A stretch of 64,000 nt of DNA from CBDDEC01 sp965198045 (GTDB lineage: Bacteria > Chloroflexota > Dehalococcoidia > UBA2979): assembly GCA_965198045.1 (NCBI GenBank), contig CBDAOL010000009.1, positions 124,001 through 188,000 of the forward strand. The letters run 5' to 3'. The position numbers and the translations under genes were made by a program. Shown here piece by piece: positions 8,304-16,700 of this stretch (within the stretch, counting starts at the first letter, position 1; each line of letters begins with the position of its first letter). The notes beneath the pieces were generated by a model. It searched no databases and was not told where the DNA came from. It was given only the letters and a program-made list of their open reading frames with translations.

Positions 8304-8735
8304 CTACGCCTCGCCGCCGAACGTGATCACCCGGCCGTCGAGGTCGAGCACCTGGAACTCCCACAGGCCGTACGGCTGGAGCTCCAGTTCTTGGCGGAAA
8401 TTTGCGTCGGTTGCCTGCACCGCCTCATGGAGCGCCTTCACACCCGTGAGCCAGAAGTAGGCGTCCGAGGAGAACTGCTTCGCGTCCGTATTAGACGCGA
8501 CGCCGAGCCCGGGCTCGACGGTCCGTCCGAGCATTAGCTGCTGGCCGTCGCGCGCGAGGATCACGAACTCGACCACGCCCTCCGGCTCCTCGCCCGCGGG
8601 ATGTGGATGCTCGTGCTCGCGGAAGTAGTCGCCGATCGTGAAGCCGAGGTGGTCGCGGTACCACTCCGCGGTTCGTTCCACGTTGTCAACGAGGAACATC
8701 GGCGCCACGCCCGTCAGTCTCGCTGTGTCGGCCAT
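8304..8735 (-). CDS. VOC-family (glyoxalase/bleomycin-resistance fold) protein
   Basis: 143 residues in two beta-alpha-beta-beta-beta halves: APMFLVDNVERTAEWYRDHL opens the first and FWLTGVKALHEAVQATD the second, ending in LWEFQVLDLDGRVITFGGE. The LDLDGRVITFG ending is typical of metal-binding VOC proteins and carries a likely Glu ligand. Substrate unknown; members act as isomerases, dioxygenases or drug-binding proteins. Translated first in a minus-strand set with alkD and the Sec DsbA-type gene, and divergent from the hydrolase at 8803. Confidence 0.85.
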   Translation of the reverse strand: MADTARLTGVAPMFLVDNVERTAEWYRDHLGFTIGDYFREHEHPHPAGEEPEGVVEFVILARDGQQLMLGRTVEPGLGVASNTDAKQFSSDAYFWLTGVKALHEAVQATDANFRQELELQPYGLWEFQVLDLDGRVITFGGEA

Positions 8736-8771
8736 CTGTCGCCCCCTGGCGGTGACGATAGCGGACGAGCC

Positions 8772-8791
8772 AAGCCCGGACCGCCGGGCTT
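8772..8791. promoter_or_regulatory. inverted repeat in divergent promoter region
   Basis: AAGCCCGG (8772-8779), four bases, CCGGGCTT (8784-8791): a perfect 8-bp inverted repeat in the 67-bp gap between the divergent VOC and hydrolase genes. It sits 12 bp before the ATG at 8803 and could be an operator or an mRNA hairpin close to the ribosome binding site. Confidence 0.5.
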
Positions 8792-8802
8792 AGCATCGGA
8801 GG

Positions 8803-9915
8803 ATGGTCGAGTACCTCGAGGGGTGGAGGGTCCGCACCCGGGCGGTGGCCATCGGCGTCCTCGTGGCGTGGCTGCTGGCCTGGATGGCCGTGTGGCCGGT
8901 CGTCGATGCCTGGACGCGGTCCGCGTTGCTGTTCTCGGACGTGGTGCTCGAACTGCCAGTGCGACCCGTCGAGTGGATCTCCGCTGATCCCTCGTCGATC
9001 GAGACCACGTGGTCCAGTGCCGACCGCGACGGTCGAGGGTTCCTGACCCTGCCCGGTCGCGGCGACGATGTGCCCGGCATCGTGCTGGTCCTCGGGGCGC
9101 GGCCGGCGTCCCCCGACGATCCTCGGGTCGAGCGGCTCGTCGATGCGCTGGCGCGACTCGGCTTCGCGGTGCTGCTCCCGGTCTCGGAGGACCTCGACGT
9201 GGGTCGCGTGCTCCCGGCCGAGGTCGAACGACTCGTCGGCGCGTGGCAGCGGCTGGCCGCGGAACCTCGCGTGGCTGATGACCGCGCGGGCTACCTCGGG
9301 CTCTCGGCCGGAGGTTCGCTCTCGCTCGCTGCCGCCTCAAATCCGGCCATCGCCGAGGAGGTGCAGTTCGTCGTCGCAATCGGTCCCTACTTCGACGCCG
9401 GCGCGCTGGTCGCGGCGACATCGTCCCGCAGCTTTGTCACGCCGGACGGCAACGTCGAGGAGTGGTCGCCGCGGCGCATCACGCGCGAGGTGATCGAGGA
9501 GACGCTGCTTTCCACGCTCTCGCCTGACGAACGCGCCAGGCTCGAGGCGGGGGACGAGCCCTCGACGCTGGCAGGCGAGGCGGTCGCGACGCCGCTCGCC
9601 GGCACCGACCGGTCGACAGCGGAGGCGGTCGTCGACGGCATCGGCGGTGCGCAGCGCGCGGCGATCGAGGGCATCAGCCCGAGCGCGGTGATCGGCGGCC
9701 TGCGCGCGGACCTCTACCTGCTGCACGATCGGAGTGACCGCTTCGTGCCCTGGCCCGCCTCGGAGGACATCGCGGCGGCGTACTCGCCGGACGTCTACCA
9801 CCGACTGGACCTCTTCGAGCACGTCGAGCCCAACGTCGGCGCCGTGGGGCCGCTGCTCCGCGATGGCTGGCGACTGCACCGGCTGTTCGTGCGGCTCTTC
9901 CGTGAGCTGCGATAA
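8803..9915 (+). CDS. membrane-anchored alpha/beta-hydrolase-like protein
   Basis: 370 residues. Residues ~14-35 (AVAIGVLVAWLLAWMAVWPVV) form one N-terminal membrane segment, and the rest is probably outside the cytoplasm. The hydrolase core is suggested by IVLVLGARPA (first strand), GYLGLSAGGSLSLAA (nucleophile elbow G-x-S-x-G, Ser near 167), DLYLLHDRSDRFVPW (acid Asp) and DLFEHVEPN (candidate His). Family members are esterases, peptidases or lipases; the substrate cannot be told. GGAGG abuts the ATG, which is unusually close, so the GTG at 8845 is an alternative start, though it would remove part of the anchor. Confidence 0.72.
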   Translation: MVEYLEGWRVRTRAVAIGVLVAWLLAWMAVWPVVDAWTRSALLFSDVVLELPVRPVEWISADPSSIETTWSSADRDGRGFLTLPGRGDDVPGIVLVLGARPASPDDPRVERLVDALARLGFAVLLPVSEDLDVGRVLPAEVERLVGAWQRLAAEPRVADDRAGYLGLSAGGSLSLAAASNPAIAEEVQFVVAIGPYFDAGALVAATSSRSFVTPDGNVEEWSPRRITREVIEETLLSTLSPDERARLEAGDEPSTLAGEAVATPLAGTDRSTAEAVVDGIGGAQRAAIEGISPSAVIGGLRADLYLLHDRSDRFVPWPASEDIAAAYSPDVYHRLDLFEHVEPNVGAVGPLLRDGWRLHRLFVRLFRELR

Positions 9916-9942
9916 CGCGTCCGCCATAGCGAAGGCGACGCC

Positions 9943-9948
9943 TATACT
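9943..9948 (+). promoter_or_regulatory. candidate -10 element
   Basis: TATACT stands out in a G/C-rich 71-bp spacer, 38 bp upstream of the crotonase ATG at 9987. No good -35 match is visible at 16-18 bp upstream. Confidence 0.35.
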
Positions 9949-9986
9949 CGCGCGGAGCTGACAGCCACCGCGGAGAGACGAGAGAT

Positions 9987-10883
9987 ATGGCCGACCCCAC
10001 CTACGAGAATCTGCTGATCGACCGCGTCGGAACCGACGACCGCGTGGCCCGCATCACCCTCAATCGCCCCGAGAAGATGAACGCGCTCTCGCAGGAGCTG
10101 CTGTTCGAGTTCCGTGACGCCCTCGAACACCTCGAGACCGACTTCGACACGCGCGTCATCATCGTGCGCGGCGCCGGGCGCACCTTCTCCGCCGGCTACG
10201 ACCTGACGCCGTCGCAGGGCACCGGCGCAGACGCCGTCGTCCGTCAGTTCCGCGCGAGGGACGACCAGGACCGGCGACTCTGGCAGGGCGTGCGAGCGGG
10301 GATGCAGCGCATCACGAACATCCACATGTACTACTGGAACCTGCAGAAGATCACGATTGCGCAGGTGCACGGCTACGCGATCGCGGGCGGCGCTGAGCTG
10401 TCGATGATGTCCGACCTGGTGGTCGCCGCCGAGGACGCGAAGTTCGGCCACCCCGGCCTGCGCTTCGCCGGTACGCGCACCTCGATGATCCTGCCGCTGA
10501 TCGTGGGGATGCGAAAGGCGAAGGAGCTCTTCTACACCGGCGACAACATCTCCGGCGTCGAGGCGGCAGAGATCGGGCTGATCAACGAGGCCGTCCCGCT
10601 CGAGAACCTGGAGGACCGCACCATCGAGATCGCGAACCGCATCGCGATCCTGCCCTCCGACCACCTCGCGATGCTCAAGATCCACATGAACCGCTTCTAC
10701 GAGAACATGGGCATCTACTCCTCGGTGCACAGCAGCACCGACCTCGACGCTGCGGGCACGTTCACCTCGCAGTCGTACGAGTGGGGCGACAAGATGCGCG
10801 AAGGCGGACTGAAGGAGGCGCTCGCGTGGCGCGACGGTCCGTACCAGGACTACCGCTCCGACGACGACCGCAAGCGCGAATAA
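9987..10883 (+). CDS. enoyl-CoA hydratase/isomerase-family protein
   Basis: 298-residue crotonase. Visible blocks: ARITLNRPEKMNALSQ (~22-37), RTFSAGYDLTP (CoA-binding loop, ~69), YAIAGGAELSMMSDLVVA (oxyanion hole and first Glu, ~130). The second catalytic Glu of true hydratases, normally in a PE-(I/V)-x-x-G loop, is replaced by FGHPGLRFAG, so the reaction may be other than hydration. The C-terminal ~70 residues (MGIYSSVHSSTD..., ending RDGPYQDYRSDDDR) are longer than average and resemble the paralogue at 46399. It pairs in tandem with 10944. Confidence 0.88.
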   Translation: MADPTYENLLIDRVGTDDRVARITLNRPEKMNALSQELLFEFRDALEHLETDFDTRVIIVRGAGRTFSAGYDLTPSQGTGADAVVRQFRARDDQDRRLWQGVRAGMQRITNIHMYYWNLQKITIAQVHGYAIAGGAELSMMSDLVVAAEDAKFGHPGLRFAGTRTSMILPLIVGMRKAKELFYTGDNISGVEAAEIGLINEAVPLENLEDRTIEIANRIAILPSDHLAMLKIHMNRFYENMGIYSSVHSSTDLDAAGTFTSQSYEWGDKMREGGLKEALAWRDGPYQDYRSDDDRKRE

Positions 10884-10943
10884 GCATCGTCCCAGGGTCC
10901 ATCGAGCGACGATCACCAAACGCGGGTCCACGAGGAGACAGCG

Positions 10944-11756
10944 ATGACCACCGTCGAGTCGAAGACCGAGCAACTGCTGGCGGAGCGCGAGAGCCACGTC
11001 CTGGTGCTGACGACGAATCGTCCCGATCGGCTGAACGCCATCAGCGGGCCGATGCTCCAGGAGCTGGTCGACCAGCTGAACGTAGCCAACCGCGACCCCG
11101 ATGTGCGCGTCATCATCCTCACCGGCGCGGGTCGCGGCTTCTGCTCCGGGCTTGACCTCGTCGACCAGGCAGCTGCGCGCCAGGACGCCTCGGGGGAGGA
11201 CCGACCGCTCTCGCAGCTCTTCGATGTGCGAGGCACGCCGCCCTCGACGCTGTTCCACATGGACAAGCCGGTGATCGCCGCCGTGAACGGCGCGGCAGCG
11301 GGTTATGGCATGGACCTCGCGCTGCTCCGCGACATCCGCATCGCCGGTGAGTCAGCGAAGTTCGCCCCCGTCATGGTCAAGCGCAACGTGCTGCCTGAGT
11401 CCGGCGGCAGCTGGCTGCTCCCACGCCTCGTCGGCTGGGGTAAGGCCGCCGAGATCTTCTACCTCGGCCGCAACCTCGATGCGCAGCAGAGCCTCGACTA
11501 TGGCCTCGTCAACAAGGTCGTCGCCGATGACGAACTGATGTCCGAGGCGATGGCGTGGGCCCAGGAGATCGCGGCCAACGCGCCGATGGCGGTGCAGACG
11601 ACCAAGCACATGATGCGCCAGGGCCTCGACGAGGGCTTCGACACGACGGTCGAGCACGTCGCCGTGCACCTCGGTCACCTCTTCGCCACCGACGACTTCA
11701 AGGATGGCGTCGCGAGCTTCATCGAGCGCCGCGACCCGGACTTCAAGGGACGGTAG
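10944..11756 (+). CDS. enoyl-CoA hydratase/isomerase-family protein
   Basis: 270-residue crotonase behind a good GAGGAGA site, 60 bp after its paralogue. LVLTTNRPDRLNAISG, GRGFCSGLDLVDQ and AAVNGAAAGYGMDLALLRDIRIA are the CoA-binding and oxyanion-hole regions. A PES sequence in RNVLPESGGSWLLPRLVG occupies the second catalytic-Glu loop. The ending FIERRDPDFKGR is standard. Acyl-CoA hydration or isomerisation in fatty or aromatic acid breakdown is inferred from family only. Confidence 0.88.
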   Translation: MTTVESKTEQLLAERESHVLVLTTNRPDRLNAISGPMLQELVDQLNVANRDPDVRVIILTGAGRGFCSGLDLVDQAAARQDASGEDRPLSQLFDVRGTPPSTLFHMDKPVIAAVNGAAAGYGMDLALLRDIRIAGESAKFAPVMVKRNVLPESGGSWLLPRLVGWGKAAEIFYLGRNLDAQQSLDYGLVNKVVADDELMSEAMAWAQEIAANAPMAVQTTKHMMRQGLDEGFDTTVEHVAVHLGHLFATDDFKDGVASFIERRDPDFKGR

Positions 11757-11797
11757 CCGGCACCTCCTCAGTGCGTGGGATCGCCTCGGCGGGAGCG

Positions 11798-12847
11798 CTA
11801 GCTGCGCGCTCGCGCGAGGTGCGTCCAGAAGTCAGCCACGAATGATTGGTCGGCGATGTCGTCGCTGGCGATGTCACCAAGACGAACGACCACCAGTCCC
11901 CACGACGGCACGAGGAAGAGGTTCCGGTCGAGCGCGCCCAGCGCGACCACCATGTCCGAGGGCGCGTCCGGCGCCAGGCGAGTCTCCGATCGGACTTCCC
12001 CGATCGTCAGGTTCGGCGGCTCGCCCTGGGGAACCAGGCGAATCGGGCGCTCCGATCCGTTCAGCCACCAGAGCAGCCCGTATCCCTCATTGAGCGCCTG
12101 CGAGGGAGACAACATCTCTCGCACACTGGAATCGGCCACGAGTCGCCGTCCATCCCAGACTCCACCGTTCAGGATCAGCAGTCCAAACCTCGCGAGGTCG
12201 CGCGCGGTGGTCGCAAGACCCAGCATCGCTCCGTGTCGTGTGGCCCCGAATGGACGCTCGATCCACCGAGTGTCTCTCATGCCCAGTGGTCCGCAGAGCC
12301 AGTCCGCGATCAGCGCATTCGGGTCCGTTCCGGCGGCGCGAGCAACGATGCGGATCAGCGTTTGATAGACGGGCGTGTTGTAGTGCCACACCGTTCCCGC
12401 GGTCGCGGCGAACTCAAACTCGTCAGTGAGACCGGTGGTCATCGACATGACGTGCCGAAGTGTGATCCTGGCCTCGTCCTTGGCTGGTGCGTTCGACCAA
12501 CCCACTCCCAGGTGCTCGTGTACCGGAGCTGTGTACTCGAGAAGTCCCCGCTCGACAGCCATCGCCGTCAGCACAGCGGTAACGGATTTCTGTGCCGACG
12601 CCACGTCCTCGATCGCGCGGTCTACCGAATCAACGCCATACAGAGTGTTGGCGTACGCGGGCGAAGGCGGGTCGGGGCGCCAGTGTCGTTCGACGAAGCT
12701 CCGGCCCTCGTGGATGCCGAAGAAACTCGACGAGCGGCTGGTTTTCAGCCAGTCGCAGACCGCCTCGAGGGCGTCCGAGTAGAATCCTGCGGACTCTGCC
12801 GACTCGACAGCCCACTCATCTGCAACGGTCGGGAACTCGATCGTCAT
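11798..12847 (-). CDS. beta-lactamase-fold serine hydrolase (first of three)
   Basis: 349-residue class C beta-lactamase/esterase-family protein. ATG 12847 (MTIEFPTVADEW) is chosen because upstream sequence is Arg-rich shadow. The S-x-x-K motif is in DVASAQKSVTAVL (about residues 94-97), the Y-x-N motif in VWHYNTPVYQ, and HVMSMTTGL sits between. No signal peptide is evident, so it is probably cytoplasmic and more likely an esterase or amidase than a cell-wall enzyme. It lies ten bases downstream of the second member but is clearly divergent in sequence, so this is not a recent duplication. Confidence 0.85.
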   Translation of the reverse strand: MTIEFPTVADEWAVESAESAGFYSDALEAVCDWLKTSRSSSFFGIHEGRSFVERHWRPDPPSPAYANTLYGVDSVDRAIEDVASAQKSVTAVLTAMAVERGLLEYTAPVHEHLGVGWSNAPAKDEARITLRHVMSMTTGLTDEFEFAATAGTVWHYNTPVYQTLIRIVARAAGTDPNALIADWLCGPLGMRDTRWIERPFGATRHGAMLGLATTARDLARFGLLILNGGVWDGRRLVADSSVREMLSPSQALNEGYGLLWWLNGSERPIRLVPQGEPPNLTIGEVRSETRLAPDAPSDMVVALGALDRNLFLVPSWGLVVVRLGDIASDDIADQSFVADFWTHLARARS

Positions 12848-12857
12848 AGCGCGCAGC

Positions 12858-14006
12858 CTACAGGCTCTGGTACACCGCGCTTTCGAGCGCCTCGGCACGC
12901 AAGTGCGCGCCGAGGCGGTTGGCGACGTAGCCAAACCCGAGGCGATGCGCGGGGTCGGCGAGGCTGCGTTGGCCGCCGACGCCGACGTGGCCGAAGGACT
13001 CCATGCTGCGCCACGGCTGCATGTCCGGATCGTGGAGCCAGTAGCCGAGGCCGAAGCGGCGGCGGGTGCCGATCACCTCGCCGATGCCGTCGGCCTGCAC
13101 CTCGGACATGGCCGGGATCGCCTCGGGCGGGAAGATCCGTACGCCGTCGAGCTCGCCGCCTGCGGCGAGCCCGCCGTACAGGCGTGCGAGGGCGCGCGCG
13201 TTGCCATGGCCGTTACCGGACGGCTGCTCGGCTGCCCGCGCCTCCCGCAAGGTCTGGTCGGGCTTCGGCGGCGTCAGGCCGAACGCGCGGGCACGCAGTG
13301 GTGTTTCGGTCGGCGCTGGCGCATCCGGCGGCGGCGGCGGTGGTGGCAACATCTCGGCGACTCGCTCGTCCAGTTCCGGGCCGAAACCGAGGTGGAAGTC
13401 GAGGTTCCACGGCTCGCAGATCTTCTCGCGGAGAAACGTCCCGGGCGTCCGTCCGTCGATGCGGCGGATCAACTCGCCGGATAGAAAGCCCCAGGTGCCC
13501 GCGTGGTAGCCGTGCTTCGTGCCGGGCTCCCAGATCGGTGGCTGCCGCTCGATTGCATGGACCATGAAGTCGAAGTCGAGGCCCGCGCCCAGCGGCAGCT
13601 CCTCGTCGATCACCGGCAGGCCCGCCTGGTGGCTGACCAGCTGCCGCACGGTTGTGTGCGCCTTGAGCGCGCGCGCCTCGTCGTCCTCGACGGCTGAGGC
13701 GAACTCGGGCCAGCAGTCGGTCACGAGCGCGTCCCAGTCGAGCTCGCCGCGGAGGTGGAGCAGGTGCAGGCAGGTGGCAACGAAGCCCTTCGTCACCAAG
13801 TGCGTCAGCGCGATCGTGTCGCGCTCCCAGGGGCGCGTCTGCGCCTCGTCCGCCCAGCCGGCCCAGAGGTCGACGGCCATCTCGCCGTCGATCATCACCG
13901 CGACCGAAGCGCCGACCTCGCCACGCTCGGCGAAGTTTGCGACGAACGCCTCGCGTACGGCCTCAAAGCGGTCGTCGCAGTGTCCCCGAACGTCGAGGTC
14001 GGCCAT
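12858..14006 (-). CDS. beta-lactamase-fold protein lacking the catalytic Ser (second of three)
   Basis: 382 residues, closely related to the neighbour at 14011-15215 (shared RGELD, SHQAGL, GHGNARALARLYG, SFGHVGVGGQ patterns). Aligned to the neighbour's VYSTTKG, this protein reads THLVTKG: the nucleophilic Ser is Leu70 (TTG), although Lys73 of S-x-x-K remains. One base change from TCG would explain it. Tyr in KHGYHAGTWGF is kept. A poly-Pro tract (PPPPPPPDAPAP) sits in the insertion near residues 220-232. Either an inactive paralogue, a binding protein, or a base error. Its ATG begins five bases after the stop of the upstream gene. Confidence 0.85.
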   Translation of the reverse strand: MADLDVRGHCDDRFEAVREAFVANFAERGEVGASVAVMIDGEMAVDLWAGWADEAQTRPWERDTIALTHLVTKGFVATCLHLLHLRGELDWDALVTDCWPEFASAVEDDEARALKAHTTVRQLVSHQAGLPVIDEELPLGAGLDFDFMVHAIERQPPIWEPGTKHGYHAGTWGFLSGELIRRIDGRTPGTFLREKICEPWNLDFHLGFGPELDERVAEMLPPPPPPPDAPAPTETPLRARAFGLTPPKPDQTLREARAAEQPSGNGHGNARALARLYGGLAAGGELDGVRIFPPEAIPAMSEVQADGIGEVIGTRRRFGLGYWLHDPDMQPWRSMESFGHVGVGGQRSLADPAHRLGFGYVANRLGAHLRAEALESAVYQSL

Positions 14007-14010
14007 GCGC

Positions 14011-15215
14011 CTACCTTCCGCGTCGCTGGTCGGGTGAGATGCCCAGGGAGTTGTACACCGCGTTGGCGAGGCTCTGGGCGCGCGGGTCGGGGCGCATGAA
14101 GCCGCCGTTCCACATGCGGTTCATGGTGTAGCCCATGCCGATGCCGAACTCAGGGTCGGCCCAGCCACCGGAGCCGCCCGCACCGCCATGGCCGAACGCG
14201 TTGCGGCCTCGGCGGTCGCCGAGGTCCTCCACGCCGTGCATGAAGCCCAGCGATCGGATGGTGCGCATCACGAGCACCTCGTCGGGCGAGTCGACCTGCA
14301 CCTCACGCGCGCGGTCGATCGCGTCAGCCGAGAGCAGCCGTACACCATCGACCTCGCCGCCGTTGCCCAGCGCGCCGTAGATCGTGGCGAGGGCGCGCGC
14401 ATTGCCGTGGCCGTTCGCACCGGGGATCTCGGCGGCGCGCCACTCGCGCGAGTTCACCTCGGCGGCGACCTCGGCGTTGGCAGGCACGAGCGACCGACGC
14501 GTCAGCTCGAGGTTCATCAGCGGTGGCACCGGCGGGGCCTCACCGTCGCGCTGCTGAGGAGGCTGGGGGCGGATCATCTCCGCGACCCGGTGGTCCTCCG
14601 ACGCTGGCGTGCCGATGAAGAAGTCCACGCCAAGGGTGTCGCGATCTCGTCGCGCAAGAAGGCGCCGAGGCTGGCCGCGCCTGAGATGCGGCGCACGACC
14701 TCGCCGACGAGCCAGCCGAACGTGACCATGTGGTATCCGTTCTTCGTGCCGGGGTCCCACTGCGGCTTCGTTTGCTCGAGCGCCGCGATCATCGTGTCCC
14801 AGTCGAGGCCATCGCCTGGCTTGAGCTGCGGATCGACTGCGACGAGCCCGGCCTGGTGCGACAGCAGCCAGCGCACCGGAATCGCCTCCCTGCCGTGAGC
14901 GCCGAACTCCGGCCAGTACTGCACCACGGGCGCGTCGAGGTCCAGCTCCCCACGGTCGGCGAGGATGTGCGCGCAGATCGCCGTCACGCCTTTCGTCGTC
15001 GAGTAGACGTTGACGATCGTGTCGCGCTCCCAGGGCCGGTCGCCCTCGGCGTCGGCGTAGCCGCCCCAGAGGTCCACGACTCGTTCACCGTCAACGCGGA
15101 CCGAGACGGCTGCACCGCGTTCGTTGTGCTCCTCGAAGTTGCGCGCGAAGGCCTCGCGGACCTCCTCGAACTTCGCGTCGACTGCCCCGTGGATATCGAT
15201 GGTCTGGCTGGTCAC
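14011..15215 (-). CDS. beta-lactamase-fold serine hydrolase, frameshifted (third of three)
   Basis: Two overlapping frames (15215 to ~14630, then to 14011) join into a 401-residue class C-type serine hydrolase if one base is added at 14630-14631, where TTGGCGTGG should read as Leu-Gly-Val. The first part holds VNVYSTTKGVTA with the S-x-x-K nucleophile (Ser72, Lys75) and LSHQAGL; the second holds VDFFIGTPASEDHRVAEM, NGHGNARALATIYG and FGHGGAGGSGGW (the third motif, HxG region). Missing G/C in a short run suggests a sequencing error rather than decay. Translated before the Ser-less paralogue on the same strand. Confidence 0.8.
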
Positions 15216-15278
15216 AGCGTGCTCAATCCCGTTGAGAGCGATTGGATTGGCGCATCGTACGCGCAGCGGCCACTGGCT

Positions 15279-16025
15279 TCAGTGGAAGAGGGCGAGCCCT
15301 CGGAGGTCGCGCAGTTCGTCGATTGTGTAGTCGGGTCGCTCATCGTCGGTCGTCGGGACGCGCTCGGGCGGGGTGACCTTGCGGATCCAGGTCGAGGGCA
15401 TCCCCAACCGGTTCGCGCCGGCCACATCCGCCTCCGGTCGGTCGCCCACCATCGCCACCTCCGCGGCCTCGAGGTCGAGTGCCTCGAGGGCCGCTTCGAA
15501 GATCCTCGGGTGGGGCTTGCGGTAGCCGACCTGGTCGCAGCTGATGATGACCTCGAACGGGTCGCGCAGCCCATAGGCGTGGAGTTCGTCAACGAACTCG
15601 GTATCGCCATGCGCGCGGTTGGTGATGATGGCGAGGCGCAGGCCCGCCGCCCGCAACCAGTCGAGCGTGTCGTGCGTCTCCTCGAACAGCCGCCGCCCGA
15701 GGAACGGCCCGCCGAGAGCCATCGCCTGCCAGACGGCTGCGCCTGCCTCGGGCGGCACGCCGAGGTCGGCCGCCACCGCGGTGGCGCGATCTAGGTAGTC
15801 GGGCCCCTCGCCGCCGTTCGCGTCGGCGTCGCCCTCCCACTCGTCCCAGGCCTCGATCAGACGTTCCCGCAGGGGCGTTGCGAGTTCTGGATCGACGCCG
15901 TGTGCGACGAGCGCCGCGCGCAGCTTCCGAACGTGGGCGCGCGCCAACGCCTCGGGCGGTCGCGGGTAAGGGAAGTGCCAGAGCGCGTCACCGAGGTCGA
16001 AGGCAACCGCGCGGACCGAGCTCAC
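15279..16025 (-). CDS. HAD-superfamily hydrolase
   Basis: 248 residues from GTG 16025, which overlaps the stop of the CDP-alcohol transferase (GTGA), so translation is coupled. Motif I is AVAFDLGDALW: the nucleophile Asp is present, but the usual second Asp (DxD) is Gly, leaving the acid position uncertain. Motif II is AIITNRAHGDT, motif III Lys in QVGYRKPHPRIFEAAL, motif IV MVGDRPEADVAGANRLGM. This is the pattern of HAD subfamily I phosphatases. Substrate unknown; being coupled to a phosphatidyltransferase hints at removing a phosphate from that enzyme's product. Confidence 0.82.
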   Translation of the reverse strand: MSSVRAVAFDLGDALWHFPYPRPPEALARAHVRKLRAALVAHGVDPELATPLRERLIEAWDEWEGDADANGGEGPDYLDRATAVAADLGVPPEAGAAVWQAMALGGPFLGRRLFEETHDTLDWLRAAGLRLAIITNRAHGDTEFVDELHAYGLRDPFEVIISCDQVGYRKPHPRIFEAALEALDLEAAEVAMVGDRPEADVAGANRLGMPSTWIRKVTPPERVPTTDDERPDYTIDELRDLRGLALFH

Positions 16026-16687
16026 GCGTCGCCGTCCATCCGACGGGAGAGCACGGCGATACGCACGAGGACGTTGACGGCCATCGCAACGGTGAGCGCG
16101 AGCAACGTCCACCACAGGGCCTCGGCGCGCCACACCGCGACCAGCGAGCCGAGCATCAGGTAAAACACGCGCGCGTCGCGCCCGGACGAGAGGTAGGCGA
16201 ACACCGGCTCGAACTGGCGTTTCGGGTAGTTCCTGTGCATCACCGACCGGTACTTCTCGGACGCCGCCGCCAGCATGAACGTAGTGCCCAGGGCCGCGAA
16301 CGCCAGCGGCCAGGCCCGCTCCTCGAGGCCGGCGACCTGCGCGAGGCCGTAGCCGATGCCGGCGAGCGCCAACGCCTCGACGAGGCGATCGGCGACCGTG
16401 TCGAGGAAGTCCCCGAACCGCGAGGAGCGGCCCGTGCGTCGCGCGATCTCACCGTCCACACCGGCGCCAATCGAGGACGCCTGCAAAACCAGCCCCGCGG
16501 CCCACCACACCTCGAGGGCGTAGAGCGCCGCCGCCACCACGCCGAGTGCGGTCGCGAACAACGTGGCCTGGTTCGGCGTCACGCCCACGCGCGCCAACGG
16601 GCCGGAGATCCGGGCCGAGATGCGACGGTTGATCAGCAGCGAGACCGGTCCGTCGCTCGTCTTCGTCAGTGGCGTCTCGGAGGTCAC
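16022..16687 (-). CDS. CDP-alcohol phosphatidyltransferase, altered first Asp
   Basis: 221 residues with several membrane helices. Residues 78-100 match the family signature D-G-x2-A-R-x8-G-x3-D-x3-D (Asp78, Gly79, Ala82, Arg83, Gly92, Asp96, Asp100). The first Asp of the usual D-x2-D-G is Ala75 in SSIGAGVDGEIAR. The overall look (VDGEIARR, FGDFLDTVADR, EKYRSVMHRNYP) is like inositol-phosphate-using members of the family, but that is only a resemblance. GTG 16687 overlaps the asnB TGA, and its own stop overlaps the HAD start. It probably transfers a CMP-activated alcohol to another alcohol at the membrane. Confidence 0.82.
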   Translation of the reverse strand: MTSETPLTKTSDGPVSLLINRRISARISGPLARVGVTPNQATLFATALGVVAAALYALEVWWAAGLVLQASSIGAGVDGEIARRTGRSSRFGDFLDTVADRLVEALALAGIGYGLAQVAGLEERAWPLAFAALGTTFMLAAASEKYRSVMHRNYPKRQFEPVFAYLSSGRDARVFYLMLGSLVAVWRAEALWWTLLALTVAMAVNVLVRIAVLSRRMDGDA

Positions 16688-16700
16688 GGCGTGACCTCCG
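16678..16700. repeat. 23-bp near-perfect palindrome at a gene junction
   Basis: CGGAGGTCACG, one base, then its exact reverse complement CGTGACCTCCG. It spans the TGA stop of asnB and the GTG start of the phosphatidyltransferase, so in mRNA the start codon would lie within an 11-bp stem. Confidence 0.6.

Noticed and set aside
11846..13567. 573-codon plus-strand frame
   Set aside because: Shadow of the serine hydrolases on the minus strand.
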